Below, one piece after another: positions 21,451-33,127 of a stretch of 64,000 nucleotides of DNA. The DNA is from Cepaea nemoralis. Its lineage: Eukaryota; Mollusca; Gastropoda; Stylommatophora; Helicidae. The first letter of the stretch is position 1. The number at the start of each line of letters is the position of its first letter. The position numbers were made by a program, and so were the translations under genes. The notes below the pieces were generated by a model. That model worked only from the letters and a program-made list of their open reading frames with translations. It did no database searches and was not told the origin of the DNA. The DNA lies in assembly GCA_014155875.1 (NCBI GenBank), contig JACEFZ010022361.1, positions 1-64,000 on the forward strand. The letters are read 5' to 3'.

Positions 21451-23430
21451 CCTGTTTTCCCTGGGGTAAGAGGAATTAACAAGCACACTCTTTTAATTCT
21501 ACATCATCAGCCTTGGAATCTAATTGATCTTTGTCTACACAACCCTTTCAGTCTCTGGATCACTATCTCTCTCTCTTCTTACCACGGGACAATACCCCTC
21601 TTCATATTCCTCCAGAACATATCCACCCAACTCTGGCTTCTAACAAATGATAAAATAATTTAATAAAGAAAAGTGTCACGTGTGTGCAATGTATGTGTAT
21701 AGAACTTCTGTAGTATAGTCTATTGTGTATGCGAGATGAGGCCAGTTAGTTCAGGATCTTTCATCATAGTGTCCGGCCATACCACAACACAACACAGCAA
21801 GTCAGAGGGACCTCACCAAATGAAGCGTCTCTCCGGCCAGGGGTTGACTTCTTCCAGTTGATCATGGATAGTCTGGGTGCCTGGTTACTAATGTTGAATA
21901 TGGCATAATAAAGTTCATAAGTTTGGAACACACAATGTACTTGATACGTCTATATAAATCCTGTGACCTAGGGACACTTTCACATAGCTCACACGACCGC
22001 AAAAAAAAAACTTCTGTCTAGTTGGACAATGTTAATGAATGATTCTCATTACTATTCCACCTCTCTGCCTACAAATGTCATGGTCACTGGAGGTGTTTAC
22101 AGTTCCTTACAATCAGCCGTTTTGGGCACTCAGCCCCTGACAGCTAGTCCTTTCATAATAAACAATCCTGCCTCAGACGAGACTATGATTCCATGTGGAA
22201 CTGTGTCCAATTGCAAAGGCCATTCAGCCGAACTGCACTGGGTGTGACCGCCATTGTCCACACCTCTGAGTTGTCCTTCAGTTCTCATATACAGTAGAAC
22301 CTGTCGAAGAGAGAACACCCAGGTGAGAGAAACCCGATTCAGACCTACTATATGAGTGTAGGCCGAAGGCCATACTCAGATATTTATATCCTGATCAACC
22401 ATAGAACTACACTCTGGCATAAGGCAGAGGAGTTCATCACATTGGTCTGAGATGTGGTAAGAAAAGGAAAGACTAAAGGAAAGCGAAGAAACCCAGTAGA
22501 CACCCTACCGGAAGATCCTATCATTGACATTTACTTTATCCCCCAAACCACCCTCAATCTCACTGAATATCATCCCACGACTTTGGTCTTAACCTGCCGA
22601 GTTAAACGATATATCACTCAACCTAGTTTAAGCAACGCATCAGCCTGCTGCCGCCGACACTCCTAGAATAGGTTCCCACAATGCCCCATCACTACGCTCA
22701 ATTCCAAGTATCTCCCAATTTTGCCTAGTCAATTACTAGCCTAGTATTACTCATACCTAATTTCTATCTATTTAATACCTTATGTAATCTAGTCCTGTCC
22801 AGAATTGAAACCACAAATTGACATTATAGACATATGTCCGTCGACTTTAATCGACACGAGGACACCGTAGTTTCTTTTTCAAATTGGAACAGGAATAGCT
22901 TAACACTCCAGTTCGTTATCATTTGGCACACTGATTGCAAACTCTTTTATCCCGACTCCCGAGGACTGTGTATCTGAATGACGTCACTGACTTGGTCAGA
23001 AGCCAGGTGCAGAGAACCTCTCCTTCTCTCATTCTTCTGATCGTGGTAAACAGTATGCCGACTGGTCCCCCTTTGATCCAGGAAATCCTTCTCCTGTATT
23101 CAAAGAATTCTGGTTGGCGTTTGATCAGGGAAAACCTTTCCCAGCATCAAATAGTTGTGGCAGGCCTAGAGACGGCTGTCTCCGGCAATTTATCATTCTG
23201 GTCGGCGTCTCCAGTAATTCCGTGACAAGTACGAGGGTAAGTTTTATCAGTCCTCCCAAACCGGCTGCATAGAACTGCGTGCTCTGTTTTCTAAACTACG
23301 TTTTCATTTCACTTTCAACTTCGGCATCACTCACGAAATGTCTCCCGCTGAGGTGGTTTTTCGGTGGACTTAGCCCCTAGCGATTTCCCGTAAAGCGGTG
23401 CTTAGCTGGGTAGAAAAAGTTACGAGGGTG
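21451..23430. other. No gene recognised; one possible transposon end
   Basis: Non-repetitive sequence. At 22292-22345 the phrase TACAGTAGAACCTGTCGAAG resembles the terminal repeat of pogo/mariner-type elements, but no matching second end is seen. The 60-96-residue frames here have no recognisable domain. Confidence 0.4.
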
Positions 23431-23431
23431 A

Positions 23432-23665
23432 GTCAATAAGTAAGTCACACAGTTCTCTGGGATGCCAGGTTCATCATCCCGCATACCCGCATTCAAAACA
23501 TAGGTGCGTATGATTTGGCAGCAGACTGCATTGCGTTGGTTTTTTACGAAATAGTATGGGTGCCGGTCGTTCAGAAAGCAATGGCAAACTACTGTACGTA
23601 AACTTGCCAAAACATCACAACAGCAAAAAATGGTGTTGACTGCAACGTCCTGTAAAGATATGCAA
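23432..23665 (+). repeat. SINE of the 250-bp family
   Basis: Plus orientation: tRNA-like head, TATGGGTGCCGGTCGTTCAG, core AAAGCAATGGCAAACTACTG, then GTTGACTGCAACGTCCTGTA and AAAGATATGCAAC. Confidence 0.8.
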
Positions 23666-23689
23666 CTAACTTAAATATAAAACAACCTT

Positions 23690-24525
23690 TCTTGAACTTC
23701 AAAAACAAAAAAGAAAAAGAATATAACTACGTACACCTAGTATAAAACATATGGTTTGATGCATGTTAATATAAGCATGAAAAACTGGAGAATAGTTTTG
23801 TAACAATATTTGTATAAATAGTCTGGTTAGTAATTAACACTGTGTGTCTCAAACAATACACTAGGTGTGGTCTTCTGTTCTCTATATACACCAGGTAACA
23901 TGTGAAATGTTATTAAATTGTTCATGTTTGGCTGAGCATGGTAAAGAGCTCACACTATTTATTGTCACATTTAAACACAGCGTATTCTGCCTTTTTGAAA
24001 GTCTGGTGAATTTTGTAATGGGTGTGATTTATTGTCATCTTTAGCATATACTGTGAAATATTTTGGGATGTAATGAGTTTCATTATACAAAATCACTATT
24101 TTTGCTACTTGTACATTTCTCTTTGATCTGATTAGCAGTATCCAAAACAAATAAACAAAACAATTAACCATTTATACACACACAGAAAATTTCACAACAA
24201 TCTAAGCTATAGTTTGTATTTTTTTATCTAAAAGAATGTGGTCATTGATGTACATATGACTTTCTAGTAAAGGATTATGATCCAATGACTTTCTAGTAAA
24301 GGATTATGATCCAATGGAAAACAAAGGCTGTCTACAACTTTTAATTACATTCTTAAAAGGCATTCATTCTTTGTTTTCTTTGCCTTTAAACTCTTTATGA
24401 TGAGTGTTTGTTGCAATGGGTCACCAACACTTTCTGTCTCTTGCTCTGTTGGTACACTCTGCTCTTCAGACTGCTCTCACTCTACAGACTGCTCTTCGCT
24501 AAGAGGTAAAGAAGTGCTTGCAAGT
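23690..24525. other. No gene recognised
   Basis: AT-rich. Contains a 33-bp direct duplication at about 24259-24324 (ATGACTTTCTAGTAAAGGAT...CCA). No supported gene. Confidence 0.4.
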
Positions 24526-24527
24526 TT

Positions 24528-25570
24528 GTGGCGAAGGTTGGTGGATGGTGTTTGGTTAAGGAGAACGTGGCATATAATACCACAACATTTAGTCTGAGAA
24601 TGGAGGTGGAGGCAGTCACAGCTGCGTTCTGCTGGCTAGAGGACAAACAGAACACACATATTGTAATTGTGTTTGTTGTTTGTCCATCAAGAATGATGAT
24701 GACCATTCATTTCATCCAGTGGGGTTGAAAGTATGGAGCCGTGAGTTCTAAGATGGCTGATAAGGCCTATTTTGGCTCGAAATGTTCTTTGACAATGCGG
24801 GCAAAGAATGCTTGACGTTCCAGGAGGAGGATCTCCTGCAGTGGTTTTTCTGTCCAGCCTTTTCTTCACAGCTCTTGCAGTCCTGGTTGCTTCAAAGTAA
24901 CTGCACCCTTATGTAATGATCTTCTTCTTTTTCTTCAGCTTTCCGAGCTATTGAGGTTCTTTGCTGCAAATACAATCCGTCTCCATTCGTCTCTCTGGTG
25001 GACCTTCTCTTGCCAGTCGTTGATTCCAAGTGCTTGTAGGTCTGTACATGTATTATCTCTCCACCGTCTTCTTGGTCTACCTCGGGGTCTACGGTCATTT
25101 ATTTCCTGAGTGTAAGCGAGTTTTGTTTCCCTATTATCTTCCACTCTTTCTATATGCCCCAGCCATTGTAGTCTATTAGCCTTCATGATACCAGTGATTA
25201 GCGGGGACTCTTATGTAATGATGTACGCCGTGAATTGTAATTGTAATGGATTCACAAAATATGATGAGAAGGTGACGATAGGCATGCTTCAGGCAGGCTT
25301 CCATTCAACAATAAAAAAAGGAGAGCATCTGTTGGATATTTTCTCCAGGACATGCTGGTGTGGTGGGAAACGAGCAGGCGGACAGATTGGCTGGGTTTGC
25401 ACCCTTTGGTGGGATATTGGTGCACGATAAGGCAGATGTGGTCGGGGCCCTTTGGAATGGTGAGTATAGTGCAGAACAGGTAGATCATCACGGCTTGGAG
25501 AGAATGATGCTTCAGCTAGTGACCAGAGATCTGACCGAAACTCGAAGGAAAGACCAGATGGACACATAAT
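24528..25570 (+). pseudogene. LINE RNase H domain, split by an insertion
   Basis: The left part reads TTTFSLRMEVEAVTAAFCWL then EDKQNTHIVIV. The right part (from about 25325) reads ESICWIFSPGHAGVVGNEQA then DRLAGFAPFGG. These are the E, and the H..N..D, regions of the RNase H fold found at the end of some LINE polyproteins. About 0.6 kb of minus-strand LINE sequence separates them. The first catalytic Asp is not seen and the frame is broken. Confidence 0.65.
24687..25186 (-). pseudogene. Minus-strand LINE C-terminal pieces inside the RNase H remnant
   Basis: 24687-24869 reads SILCPHCQRTFRAKIGLISH then LRTHG, a C2H2 finger of the kind that ends some LINE polyproteins. 24935-25186 reads RLQWLGHIERVEDNRETKLA, RRPRGRPRRRWRDN and INDWQEKVHQRDEWRR, the usual LINE C-terminal signature. 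The CATCATCATT near 24690 is a probable tail. Confidence 0.65.
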
Positions 25571-25808
25571 CAGATGGCTATTGGTACCATTAGTATTTGG
25601 ACCCATCGCTGGCTGTTGCAGATGAGTTCGGAACACGTATGGGAATGCCTAGAGTGCTGTTCAGCTTTGACAGACTGCAATTTTTCCATCTTTTGATGTT
25701 GTCCTTCTGATATTTCTGCCTACATTTTGGTTAGATGCCGTTATGTTTTTCTGTCCGGTATAGGATTTATGCATAACATGAATAGACACAAATATATAAG
25801 GAAAACGG

Positions 25809-25960
25809 AGGTCAGCATGGCCGAATGGATCAGAGCGCGCGTTCTTAAACATTCAGTGTGCTGATGCTGAGGTAGGGGCTTCCACCCATACACTGGCAAG
25901 TTGGACTAAAATTTTGACTTTTCGATTTTGACTTAGGGACGTAAATTACAAGTACCTCTG
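25809..25960 (+). repeat. tRNA-derived SINE, copy 2 (partial)
   Basis: Head GGTCAGCATGGCCGAATGGA with an intact A box (TGGCCGAATGG), then TTCTTAAACATTCAGTGTGC as in 731-940. It fades after about 25950. Confidence 0.65.
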
Positions 25961-26051
25961 AAGTCGGAGACACAGTATATATACCTAGTGGTATTTACAC
26001 TTGTGTCTGATTGTTCTCTATCCCCACTTCCTCCCTCTTTCCCCCTCCCTC

Positions 26052-26153
<102 letters not shown>

Positions 26154-26229
26154 ACTTCTTCCATCAACTGTTTTTTCATTCCCATCTTCTCTACCTCCAC
26201 CATTTTGTTTCTATGACATGTGAGATATT

Positions 26230-27680
26230 CTGCTGTGTGTAAAATTACTAGGGCTTCTCTGGGGGTTTTCTAATGTAAACTTTAGCCTTGGAAGTGGCCT
26301 CTTTGGTTCTACTGCCTAACGATGTTTAACATGTGCAGTGGTCATTATCTGAGAAGGTCAGACGTTCAACCTGCTACCCATTGGTCAGGTAGAAGTATGC
26401 TAACCTTTTCTTAATTTGTAAACATTCCTGCTGGTCACGTAGCGAATCATAATTCTAACGTGAAGAAGAAGCTGGTGTTGTAATTCAATAACACTCTTAC
26501 ACCAATTCTCTTGTCTGATTTTCCAGTTGAGTGATCATTGTCTATGCTTTTGCATTATACAGTAGCAAATTTTAGTAAATGTGCGCACATGCATTCATGT
26601 GTTTGTGCGTGCATGCCAAGATGTGAGAAACTTGATACTTATTTTAGTATCTCTCCATTTACTTTGAAATTCATTGCTAAAGACTAAGCAACTGCAATTA
26701 AATTCAGAAATATAATGAAGAGAAAAAAGTAAAAGTAAAGAACTTCTTTTCATACCATGAGACAAATTATTTATTTAGTGCTAGATTGTTAGGCCTATTC
26801 TACTCAACGGGTGATGTCGTAATGAAGAAAATAAATGCCAGCATTAAATAAGACAAGTTTCCCATAAACACTCAAGGACAAAGATGTCAGGGAGATGTCA
26901 ACAAGCTGAAACGGACTGCTGCTGCCTTTGGAATTATTCATACTGACATCTGAAGGTGTTTGAAGAAGAGAAAGGAGAAGAAACACTCTAGAATCATTGT
27001 GGAAGTAAACACTCTTCAATCTCATGGAATGAACAACAACCAAACATTAACCAGTGTTTAAGAGAAAAATAAAAGTAAGCAAATGAGTATGGATTGGGCA
27101 TTAACACACGGAAGACAGCAAATATAATAAACATTGCATGCACTCATTTTACAATAGAGTAAAAAAAAACAAGAGATCAAAGAGACTGAAAGAATCAGGA
27201 AACCAGAACACAAGAATTACAGGAAGCAGTTGGAGAACAGCATACAGTAAAATTGATTGATAGCAGCTGTGTTAGCTTTAGTCCACTAGGAACTAGAAGA
27301 ATGAAAGACTGAGCTTTTGTACTGCTGTGAACTCACATTATTTATTATTAATATTATGTGCTGTTTAAATGAATGTGGTTCATGCAGGCTGTTAGTTCTG
27401 CCTTCACAAATGTTCTATTCTTGTTATGCATAATTCTTTTGAAAAGATTCATTTTCGCCACAAACATAATCATACAGGCGTTTTTGTCACATGCTATTAT
27501 ATTGTGTGAATCTAATTCCCACGTGATGATTTATGTCACAGGTTTTCGCTAGCAGACCTCCAGTATACATATTATTGCCTGTGTAACAGCTTGTGAAGTC
27601 TTAAAGTTGTAGTTTCTTAGGCCAGCTATAGTGAGAACAGGAGCTCTTGGATGAGTGTTAACATGCCCATTATAAAATTC
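26230..27680. other. No gene recognised upstream of Axin
   Basis: AT-rich, non-repetitive DNA. A 5' non-coding Axin exon or promoter could be here but nothing marks it: no clear TATA, CpG-rich or splice-donor landmark can be defended. Confidence 0.35.
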
Positions 27681-27689
27681 TTTACGGTG

Positions 27690-28345
27690 AAGATTTGTGT
27701 CTATTTGAGGTGAAGTGTAACAGTACTAGCCTGAACATTCTACGACATTAACTCACTCTTATTAAGGTGATATTTGTAGCTATTTGAGATGAAGTGTAAC
27801 AATACTAGCTAACACTTTGTGCAACATTAACTCTGATTAAAGTGAAGATTTGTAACTTTTTTAGATGAAGGGTAACAGTACTAGCTAACACTGTGTGACA
27901 TTAATTCTTAAGGTGAAGATTTGTAGCTTTTTTAGATGAAGTCTAACAGTACTAGCTAACACTTTATGCGACATTAACTCTTATTAAGGTGATATTTGTA
28001 GCTATTTGAGATGAAGTGTAACAATACTAGGTTGCACTTTGTGCGACATTAACTCTTATTAAGGTGATATTTGTAGCTATTTAAGATGAAGTGTAACAAT
28101 GCTAGCTAACATTTTGTGCGACATTAACTCACTCTTGTTAAGTTGATAATTGTAGCTATGTAAGATGAAATGTAACAATACTAGACTGCACTTTGTGTGA
28201 CATTAACTCTTAATAAGGGGAAGATTTATGTCTATTTCAGATGAAGTGTAACATTACTAGCCTGCACTTTGTAAGACATAAACTCCTAATACGGTGACGT
28301 TTTGTAGCTATTTGAGATGAAGTGTAACAACACCAACCAACATTT
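27690..28345. repeat. Minisatellite upstream of Axin exon 1
   Basis: About eight units of 70-83 bp: AAGGTGATATTTGTAGCTAT, TTGAGATGAAGTGTAACAAT, ACTAGCTAACACTTTGTGCG, ACATTAACTCTTATT. Units drift by small indels. The array ends about 540 bp before the first recognised Axin acceptor. Confidence 0.9.
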
Positions 28346-28885
28346 TATGTGACATTAACTCCGTTAGTCTCAGAAGGATTCACAGCAGATTTCGAGGGGG
28401 CAGAAAAATTATGATAGAATATCACAAGTACATGACTTTCAAAGAGGCTAAATACACATTATAAGTGGCCATTAGGAAAGCCAGATTTTCTTACTATATT
28501 CTGACCAAACGTGGAAAGCAATAGAGAACACATTACACAATGATTGTGATTCATGAAGAAGCCCAGCACACACCACGCATTACTAGGGAGTGAAAGAGTT
28601 AATAAAAGTTATCTTTGAAATATCCACCCAGTAATCCTCCCTTTTATCATATGCATATGTAAATAAACCTTGCTATGATTATTTTTGTTAGAAAATATTA
28701 ATCTAAAAGGGTTGTACTCTTATACAACCTAAGAGATAACTGGGACACATCTCACTGCTGCACTTTGTATGACTTGTTTAAATGTGTGTCTGTCTCTTGC
28801 CAACATTTCAGTGTTTGCTGTCCAATTCTAATGGATTTTATTGTGAAATAATTTTAAATACGATTTTTCCATTTGTATTTTGCAG

Positions 28886-28961
28886 ATGGAGGTGATGAGT
28901 ATAAGCAGGTAGGTTTCGTGAGGTTCCTTGAGCCTCATGATATCTTGCTTGCTACCCTGCC
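28886..28961 (+). promoter_or_regulatory. Axin: Axin 5' leader with two upstream ATGs
   Basis: TTTGTATTTTGCAG before 28886 is a good 3' splice site, so the leader of the first coding exon probably starts here. An ATG at 28886 opens an 8-codon frame (MEVMSISR, stop at 28910-28912). A second ATG at 28937 opens a 14-codon frame that ends at 28981 and so overlaps the Axin start in another frame. The Axin ATG has G at -3, the upstream ATG at 28937 has C, so leaky scanning would favour Axin. Regulation by these frames is inference. Confidence 0.55.
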
Positions 28962-29971
28962 ATGACGGCCAAAGTTGTTGACTTCTTGAAAGAGTCTGGT
29001 GGCAGCAACTTTACAGAAACTACACCTCGTCCACCTACTTATGGTGAAGAGAATGAACTCCAGTCCAATGGAGGCAACTCCACGAAGAGCAGTAACTCTC
29101 ACAAGAGTCATGTTTCGACTAAGTCACATTCTTCCTCCAAGAGTGGCATTTCTACAAAGGGAGACCTCCTGCACTCACCTGCCACACCTCGCAAGTCCAA
29201 TCTGGAAGGAGTCAAGGCATTGGAGACCATGACGGGTAACACTCAAGCCAGTCACTACGACTGCGAGGATGGTGAGGTGTCAGCCCCCTTGGGATTTGAA
29301 CCAGAAGGTAGCACAGCAGATTCACCTCCTTATTCTGAAAATGGCACACCACCCCATCTAAAATGGGCAGAGAATCTTAACTACCTCTTAAATGACTCAG
29401 AAGGGGTCATGTTATTCAGAGACTTTCTGGAGCATGATCTAGTTGATGGGTCAGAAGAGCTTCAGTTCTGGTTTGCATGCCAAGGCTTTAAGAAAAGGAA
29501 ACTTGAAGCTGCCAACACATTAGATCATACCATGTCTGACATTCAGAAGGCCATATACAAGCGCTACGTGCGCAGTGAGAAAGTCAGGTGCATCTCGAAA
29601 GAAGTGCGAAAGGAAATAGCTGAGAGGATTTCTGGTAAAAATTCAATAGATCCATGTATTTTTGATGCAGCTCAGGATGAAGTTGAGAATTACATGAGAA
29701 ATGAGACTTACCCAGCCTTCCTGAGGTCAAATATTTATGTGCAATATGTTCAGAATTACACGGACAGTCCAAAGTCTAGCCAGTCAAGTGGCTCAAACAG
29801 TGCCAGACCTGTGTCTCAGTCAGGTCTCCTGCCAATTGTTTACGAAGATAAAGAGTTGGATAGTAAAGACTTGAGCAGTTCTGCATTGCCTCCTGTGATC
29901 AGTAAAGCATCTTTCGATGTCAGAAAGGCAGAAACAGCAGTGACAGCTTGTCCCACCGAATCTCTTGCAAG
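28962..29971 (+). CDS. Axin: Axin, coding exon 1 (N-terminus and RGS domain)
   Basis: Axin is the cytoplasmic scaffold that brings together APC, GSK3, CK1 and beta-catenin so that beta-catenin is phosphorylated and destroyed. This exon encodes residues 1-336 plus two bases. Residues 22-31 (PRPPTYGEEN) match the tankyrase-binding motif of vertebrate Axin (RPPVPGEE). Residues 40-82 are Ser/Lys/His-rich. F112-G116 (FEPEG) and PPHLKWAENL (130-139) lead into the RGS domain, about 134-262, which in Axin binds APC SAMP repeats rather than a G protein; LQFWFACQGFKK and TYPAFLRSNIYVQY are the diagnostic blocks. I chose ATG 28962 because it starts just before the conserved motif. The exon ends AAG|GTAAGC at phase 2. 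Confidence 0.95.
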
Positions 29972-30188
29972 GTAAGCTTTATTTACATAGTTATATTTAT
30001 ATATTAAATATTTAATATAATAATATTATATTAAATATATTAATATTTATTTATATATTAATACTTTCTGCCTGTTTCGTGAACAGAATTATGGAATAGG
30101 GATAGCTTTTAGTTATGTTCTGAAAAATTATGGTAAATCTATAACCAGTTTAATTTTGAATTGCTCATTTCATTCAGGTAATAGTGTA
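29972..30188. other. Axin intron 1 start, AT-rich
   Basis: Donor GTAAGC at 29972. A TTAATATTTATATAT-rich patch lies at 29985-30065. Confidence 0.7.
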
Positions 30189-30425
30189 AGGGAGTTTCTG
30201 TGGCGAACTGTTCAAGCCGGCTGTCTCGCGCTCCGAAGGTTGTGGGTTCGATTCCGGGCTACGTCTTTTGGTTCATGGGTGAATTTTTCTTGGAGACTCC
30301 TGGGGGTCATCACTGGAGCTATGGAGTTTGTGTTTTGTGTGACGCTTTCAGCAGGCCGCCCTGCAGAAAGTGACCGAGCCATACGGGATTAAACCCAGTG
30401 CATTGAAGTCGATCCTCTCGACTTT
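30189..30425 (+). repeat. tRNA-derived SINE, different family
   Basis: A-box-like GTGGCGAACTGTTCAAG, anticodon-arm-like CTGTCTCGCGCTCCGAAGG and a perfect B box in GTGGGTTCGATTCCGGGCT. The body contains TTCTTGGAGACTCCTGGGGG and CGGGATTAAACCCAGTGCAT. Distinct from the 250-bp family. Confidence 0.75.
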
Positions 30426-30485
30426 TAAGAATTCTTTTTAAGAAGGCATGGTGGGTTACAGTATTACTATTCTTTTGCTTCCCTT

Positions 30486-31450
30486 ATGAGTCTAGATAAC
30501 ACATGGAAAGGAAATCTCAGAGACCTTTGTAACACCACAAGGAAGATAGCAGGAAAGTATAATCAACCAAGTGGACAGATTAAAAAGAGAAATGGGAAAG
30601 CTCTCACTAATATTAAGGATAAACTAACCAGATGGGTTGAATACTTTGAGGAACTCCTAAATAGACCAGTTACAGAAGATCCTCCAGATATCCAGCCTGC
30701 AGAAGAGCTGGATATCAACTGCAAGAAACCATCAAAGGGAAAGATTAGCAAAGCCACTGAACTACTGAAGGATGGGAAAGTTGCTGGTCCAGATTACATC
30801 CCAGCATTGGCCATTAAAACTATAGTAACATCCTCAACTGAATTACTGCACAGATTATTTAGCAGTGTCAGGGAAACAAGAAATATCAGCAGACTGGAGA
30901 GGAGGATATCTGGTGAAGCTGTCAAAGAAAGGGGACCTTCATGAGTGAAAATTATAGAGGAATAATGTTATCAGTTCCTCTGAAGATATTATGCAGGATC
31001 ATTCTTAAGAGATAATAAGAAACCATTGACAAATAACTAAGGGATGAACAGGCCAGCTTCCGACCAAATAGATCCGGCTGGCGCTGATCAGATAGTTTTA
31101 CTGAGCATAATAATAGAACAAAGCATTGAACACTTTATATTGGGTTTGTGGACTATGGAAAGACCCTTCATAGCATTAAAAGGGAATCTCTTTGGTAATT
31201 AAAGAGACACGGGATAGCTCAGAAAATCATTAACTTGGTAAAGGCAACATAAAGGGATAGAGAGTGAGGCAGGAATGCCTCTTGTCACCCTTACTATTCT
31301 TATTGATTATATTGGGTATTTAGGAATAATATTTCCAATTATAACTGAGCCAATATTCTCGGACAAAGCAGCTTGATGATCTGGAATTCGCTGACGACGT
31401 CCTCCTGTTCCACACATGAATTGCAGATGCAGGATAATTAACAGATTGGT
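30486..31450 (+). pseudogene. LINE reverse transcriptase, decayed
   Basis: The open part (to 30944) has RWVEYFEELLNRPVTEDPPD and LLKDGKVAGPDYIPALAIKT, the N-terminal RT blocks (K..GPD.IP.E). Beyond it, broken frames still show EQASFRPNRSG (Q.GFR..RS), VDYGKTLHSIKRESLW (D..KAFDS) and LDDLEFADDVLLFHT, with the catalytic FADD retained. Many stops make it a dead copy. It lies in Axin intron 1 in the sense orientation. Confidence 0.75.
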
Positions 31451-31461
31451 AATTAATGAGA

Positions 31462-31711
31462 GCCGGCTTCGTGGCTTAGAGGTTATGACTTTTCTCTGTA
31501 ATCTCGTATACTCTCGTCGGTAACGTGATGACGGTTCAAATCAGCAGTGGTTCGAATCGCATCAGTAACTTACGGGGTATGTGAGCCGGCCGCACAGAAA
31601 GCAATGGCAAACTACTGAGCGTAATCTTGCTAAGAGATCAACAGACAGCTGAAAGATGCTGGTGTTGGCAGCTAAGTCCTGTAAAGGATATGCTTAAAAA
31701 AAAAAAAAAAG
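31462..31711 (+). repeat. SINE, best-preserved 250-bp copy with TSD
   Basis: Complete copy: head GCCGGCTTCGTGGCTTAGAG (A box TGGCTTAGAGG), B box GGTTCGAATCG at about 31548, core AAAGCAATGGCAAACTACTG, 3' block CTAAGTCCTGTAAAGGATAT and an A15 tail. Perfect 10-bp target duplication ATTAATGAGA at 31452-31461 and 31712-31721. This copy defines the ends and length of the family. Confidence 0.93.
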
Positions 31712-31721
31712 ATTAATGAGA

Positions 31722-32460
31722 ATGGAATAGCTCAGAAAATCATTAACTTGGTAAAGGCAACATAAAGGGACAGAGAGTGAGGCAGGAATACCTCTTATCA
31801 CCCTTAACTATACTTATTGATTATAGGCTGGATTATGAAGACAACAGCTAGCACTGCCAGGAATGGAACACAATGGACACTCCTGATAAAGCAGCACAAT
31901 GATCTGATGACATTGCCCACCTGTCTCACACATGAAATCAGAAGTAGGATAACCTGACAGTACTAGATGGGAGGTCACAACAACTAGGTTTACAAATTCA
32001 TACAGGAAAGACACAGATGATGAGAATAAATCAAGCAAATTATAACATCATCTCTCTTTGAAAAACCTCACTTCAAGAGAAAGAATCATACACGTACTGA
32101 GACTGTAGTGTAGACAAAGATGGTGAAAGAAATAAAGATATCAGAATTAGAATACAGAAGGCCAGAGGAGTTTCTTTTTATAACACTAGGAAATTTGTGG
32201 AAGTCGAATGAAATTAAACTCAGCACAAAACTTAGAATATTAAGTTCTAATGTTACATCAGTACAACTATGGATTAGAAGCTTGGAGAACAATGAAAACG
32301 ATTATAAATAAACTACAAACTTACACTAATTTGTGCTTGGGCAAAATAGAAGGAATAAAAAGGTATGGCAAAATCACCATTGTGAAGCTGATGGAGAGAA
32401 CTAGACAAATACCAGTGAAACAAGAGGTAAGAAAAGACGCTGATGCTGGATAAGGCCAAA
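31722..32460 (+). pseudogene. LINE fragment, second copy of the same family
   Basis: AATGGAATAGCTCAGAAAAT through GGGACAGAGAGTGAGGCAGG repeats the sequence at 31215-31290, and the RT active-site region is present as a diverged, deleted version (DDIAHLSHT). Then thumb-domain-like blocks continue to about 32460. It is a second copy rather than the continuation of 30486-31450. Confidence 0.6.
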
Positions 32461-32469
32461 CATTGAGAA

Positions 32470-33040
32470 AACCCAAGAATTGTTATAACTAAGAAAGCTT
32501 GGGTGGGCTTAGCACCTATATACTCAAATGCCACAGTGACATGGAAACAGTCCTTTTAATTTATATTAGCTTTTGTGAACTTATTGACAGCAAAAGAATC
32601 ACACAGCAGAGCTCTGTGCATGCCTGGCACTGTGTATTTTTACTGAAATAGTTTTGTACCTTGCTGTTGTTGATTGCATTGTAGCAAGTAATTACATATG
32701 CGGCTAGTCACTGTCATTACATATGCGGGTAGTCACTGTCACTTGTGGTACCCATGCATACAGCAATTTCATCAGATTTGGTGACCAGCTTTTGTATTAT
32801 TGTATGAAACCAAACTATTCTTCTTCGCAGCACAGTACTTTGTCTTATGAAGTGATATATAGCTGTTACCTTTTAAGGGGATAAGTGACCAGGCAGTGAT
32901 ATTAATTGTCCTTTAGAATGCAGTGTTTACACCTGGTTACTAACCACTCCCTGAAACAAAATTATTTGTCCAACAATGTAAAGGTGAACTGATAATTATT
33001 CCATGACTCTTAAATTACCAAAAGCAAATTTAGTTGCATT
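32470..33040. other. No gene recognised (Axin intron 1)
   Basis: Contains a 23-bp direct duplication at about 32692-32738 (ATTACATATGCGG.TAGTCACTGTC). Otherwise unremarkable. Confidence 0.45.
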
Positions 33041-33043
33041 TCC

Positions 33044-33082
33044 TTTACAGGATATCGCAGTCAACCTCAGCAATTTAAAAGA
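33044..33082 (-). repeat. SINE fragment at the LINE insertion site
   Basis: TCCTTTACAGGATATCGCAG then TCAACCTCAGCA is the 3' portion of the 250-bp SINE in minus orientation. The Ingi-like LINE landed right after it. Confidence 0.65.
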
Positions 33083-33127
33083 TTTTGGCTATTCTTCTTC
33101 TTCTTCTTTCGTTCGCTTGAAATATGT

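Noticed and set aside
22029..23225. Candidate small host genes (70-96 residues)
   Set aside because: No domains, no conserved splice sites, and no start context; they look like chance open frames.
24397..24597. Possible host exon with TDCSSLRGKE
   Set aside because: It overlaps the start of the LINE RNase H remnant in another frame and shares a phrase with 57990-58030, so it is more likely repeat-derived.
29584..29772. Minus-strand frame opposite the Axin RGS domain
   Set aside because: It is the shadow of a conserved coding exon and has no family match.
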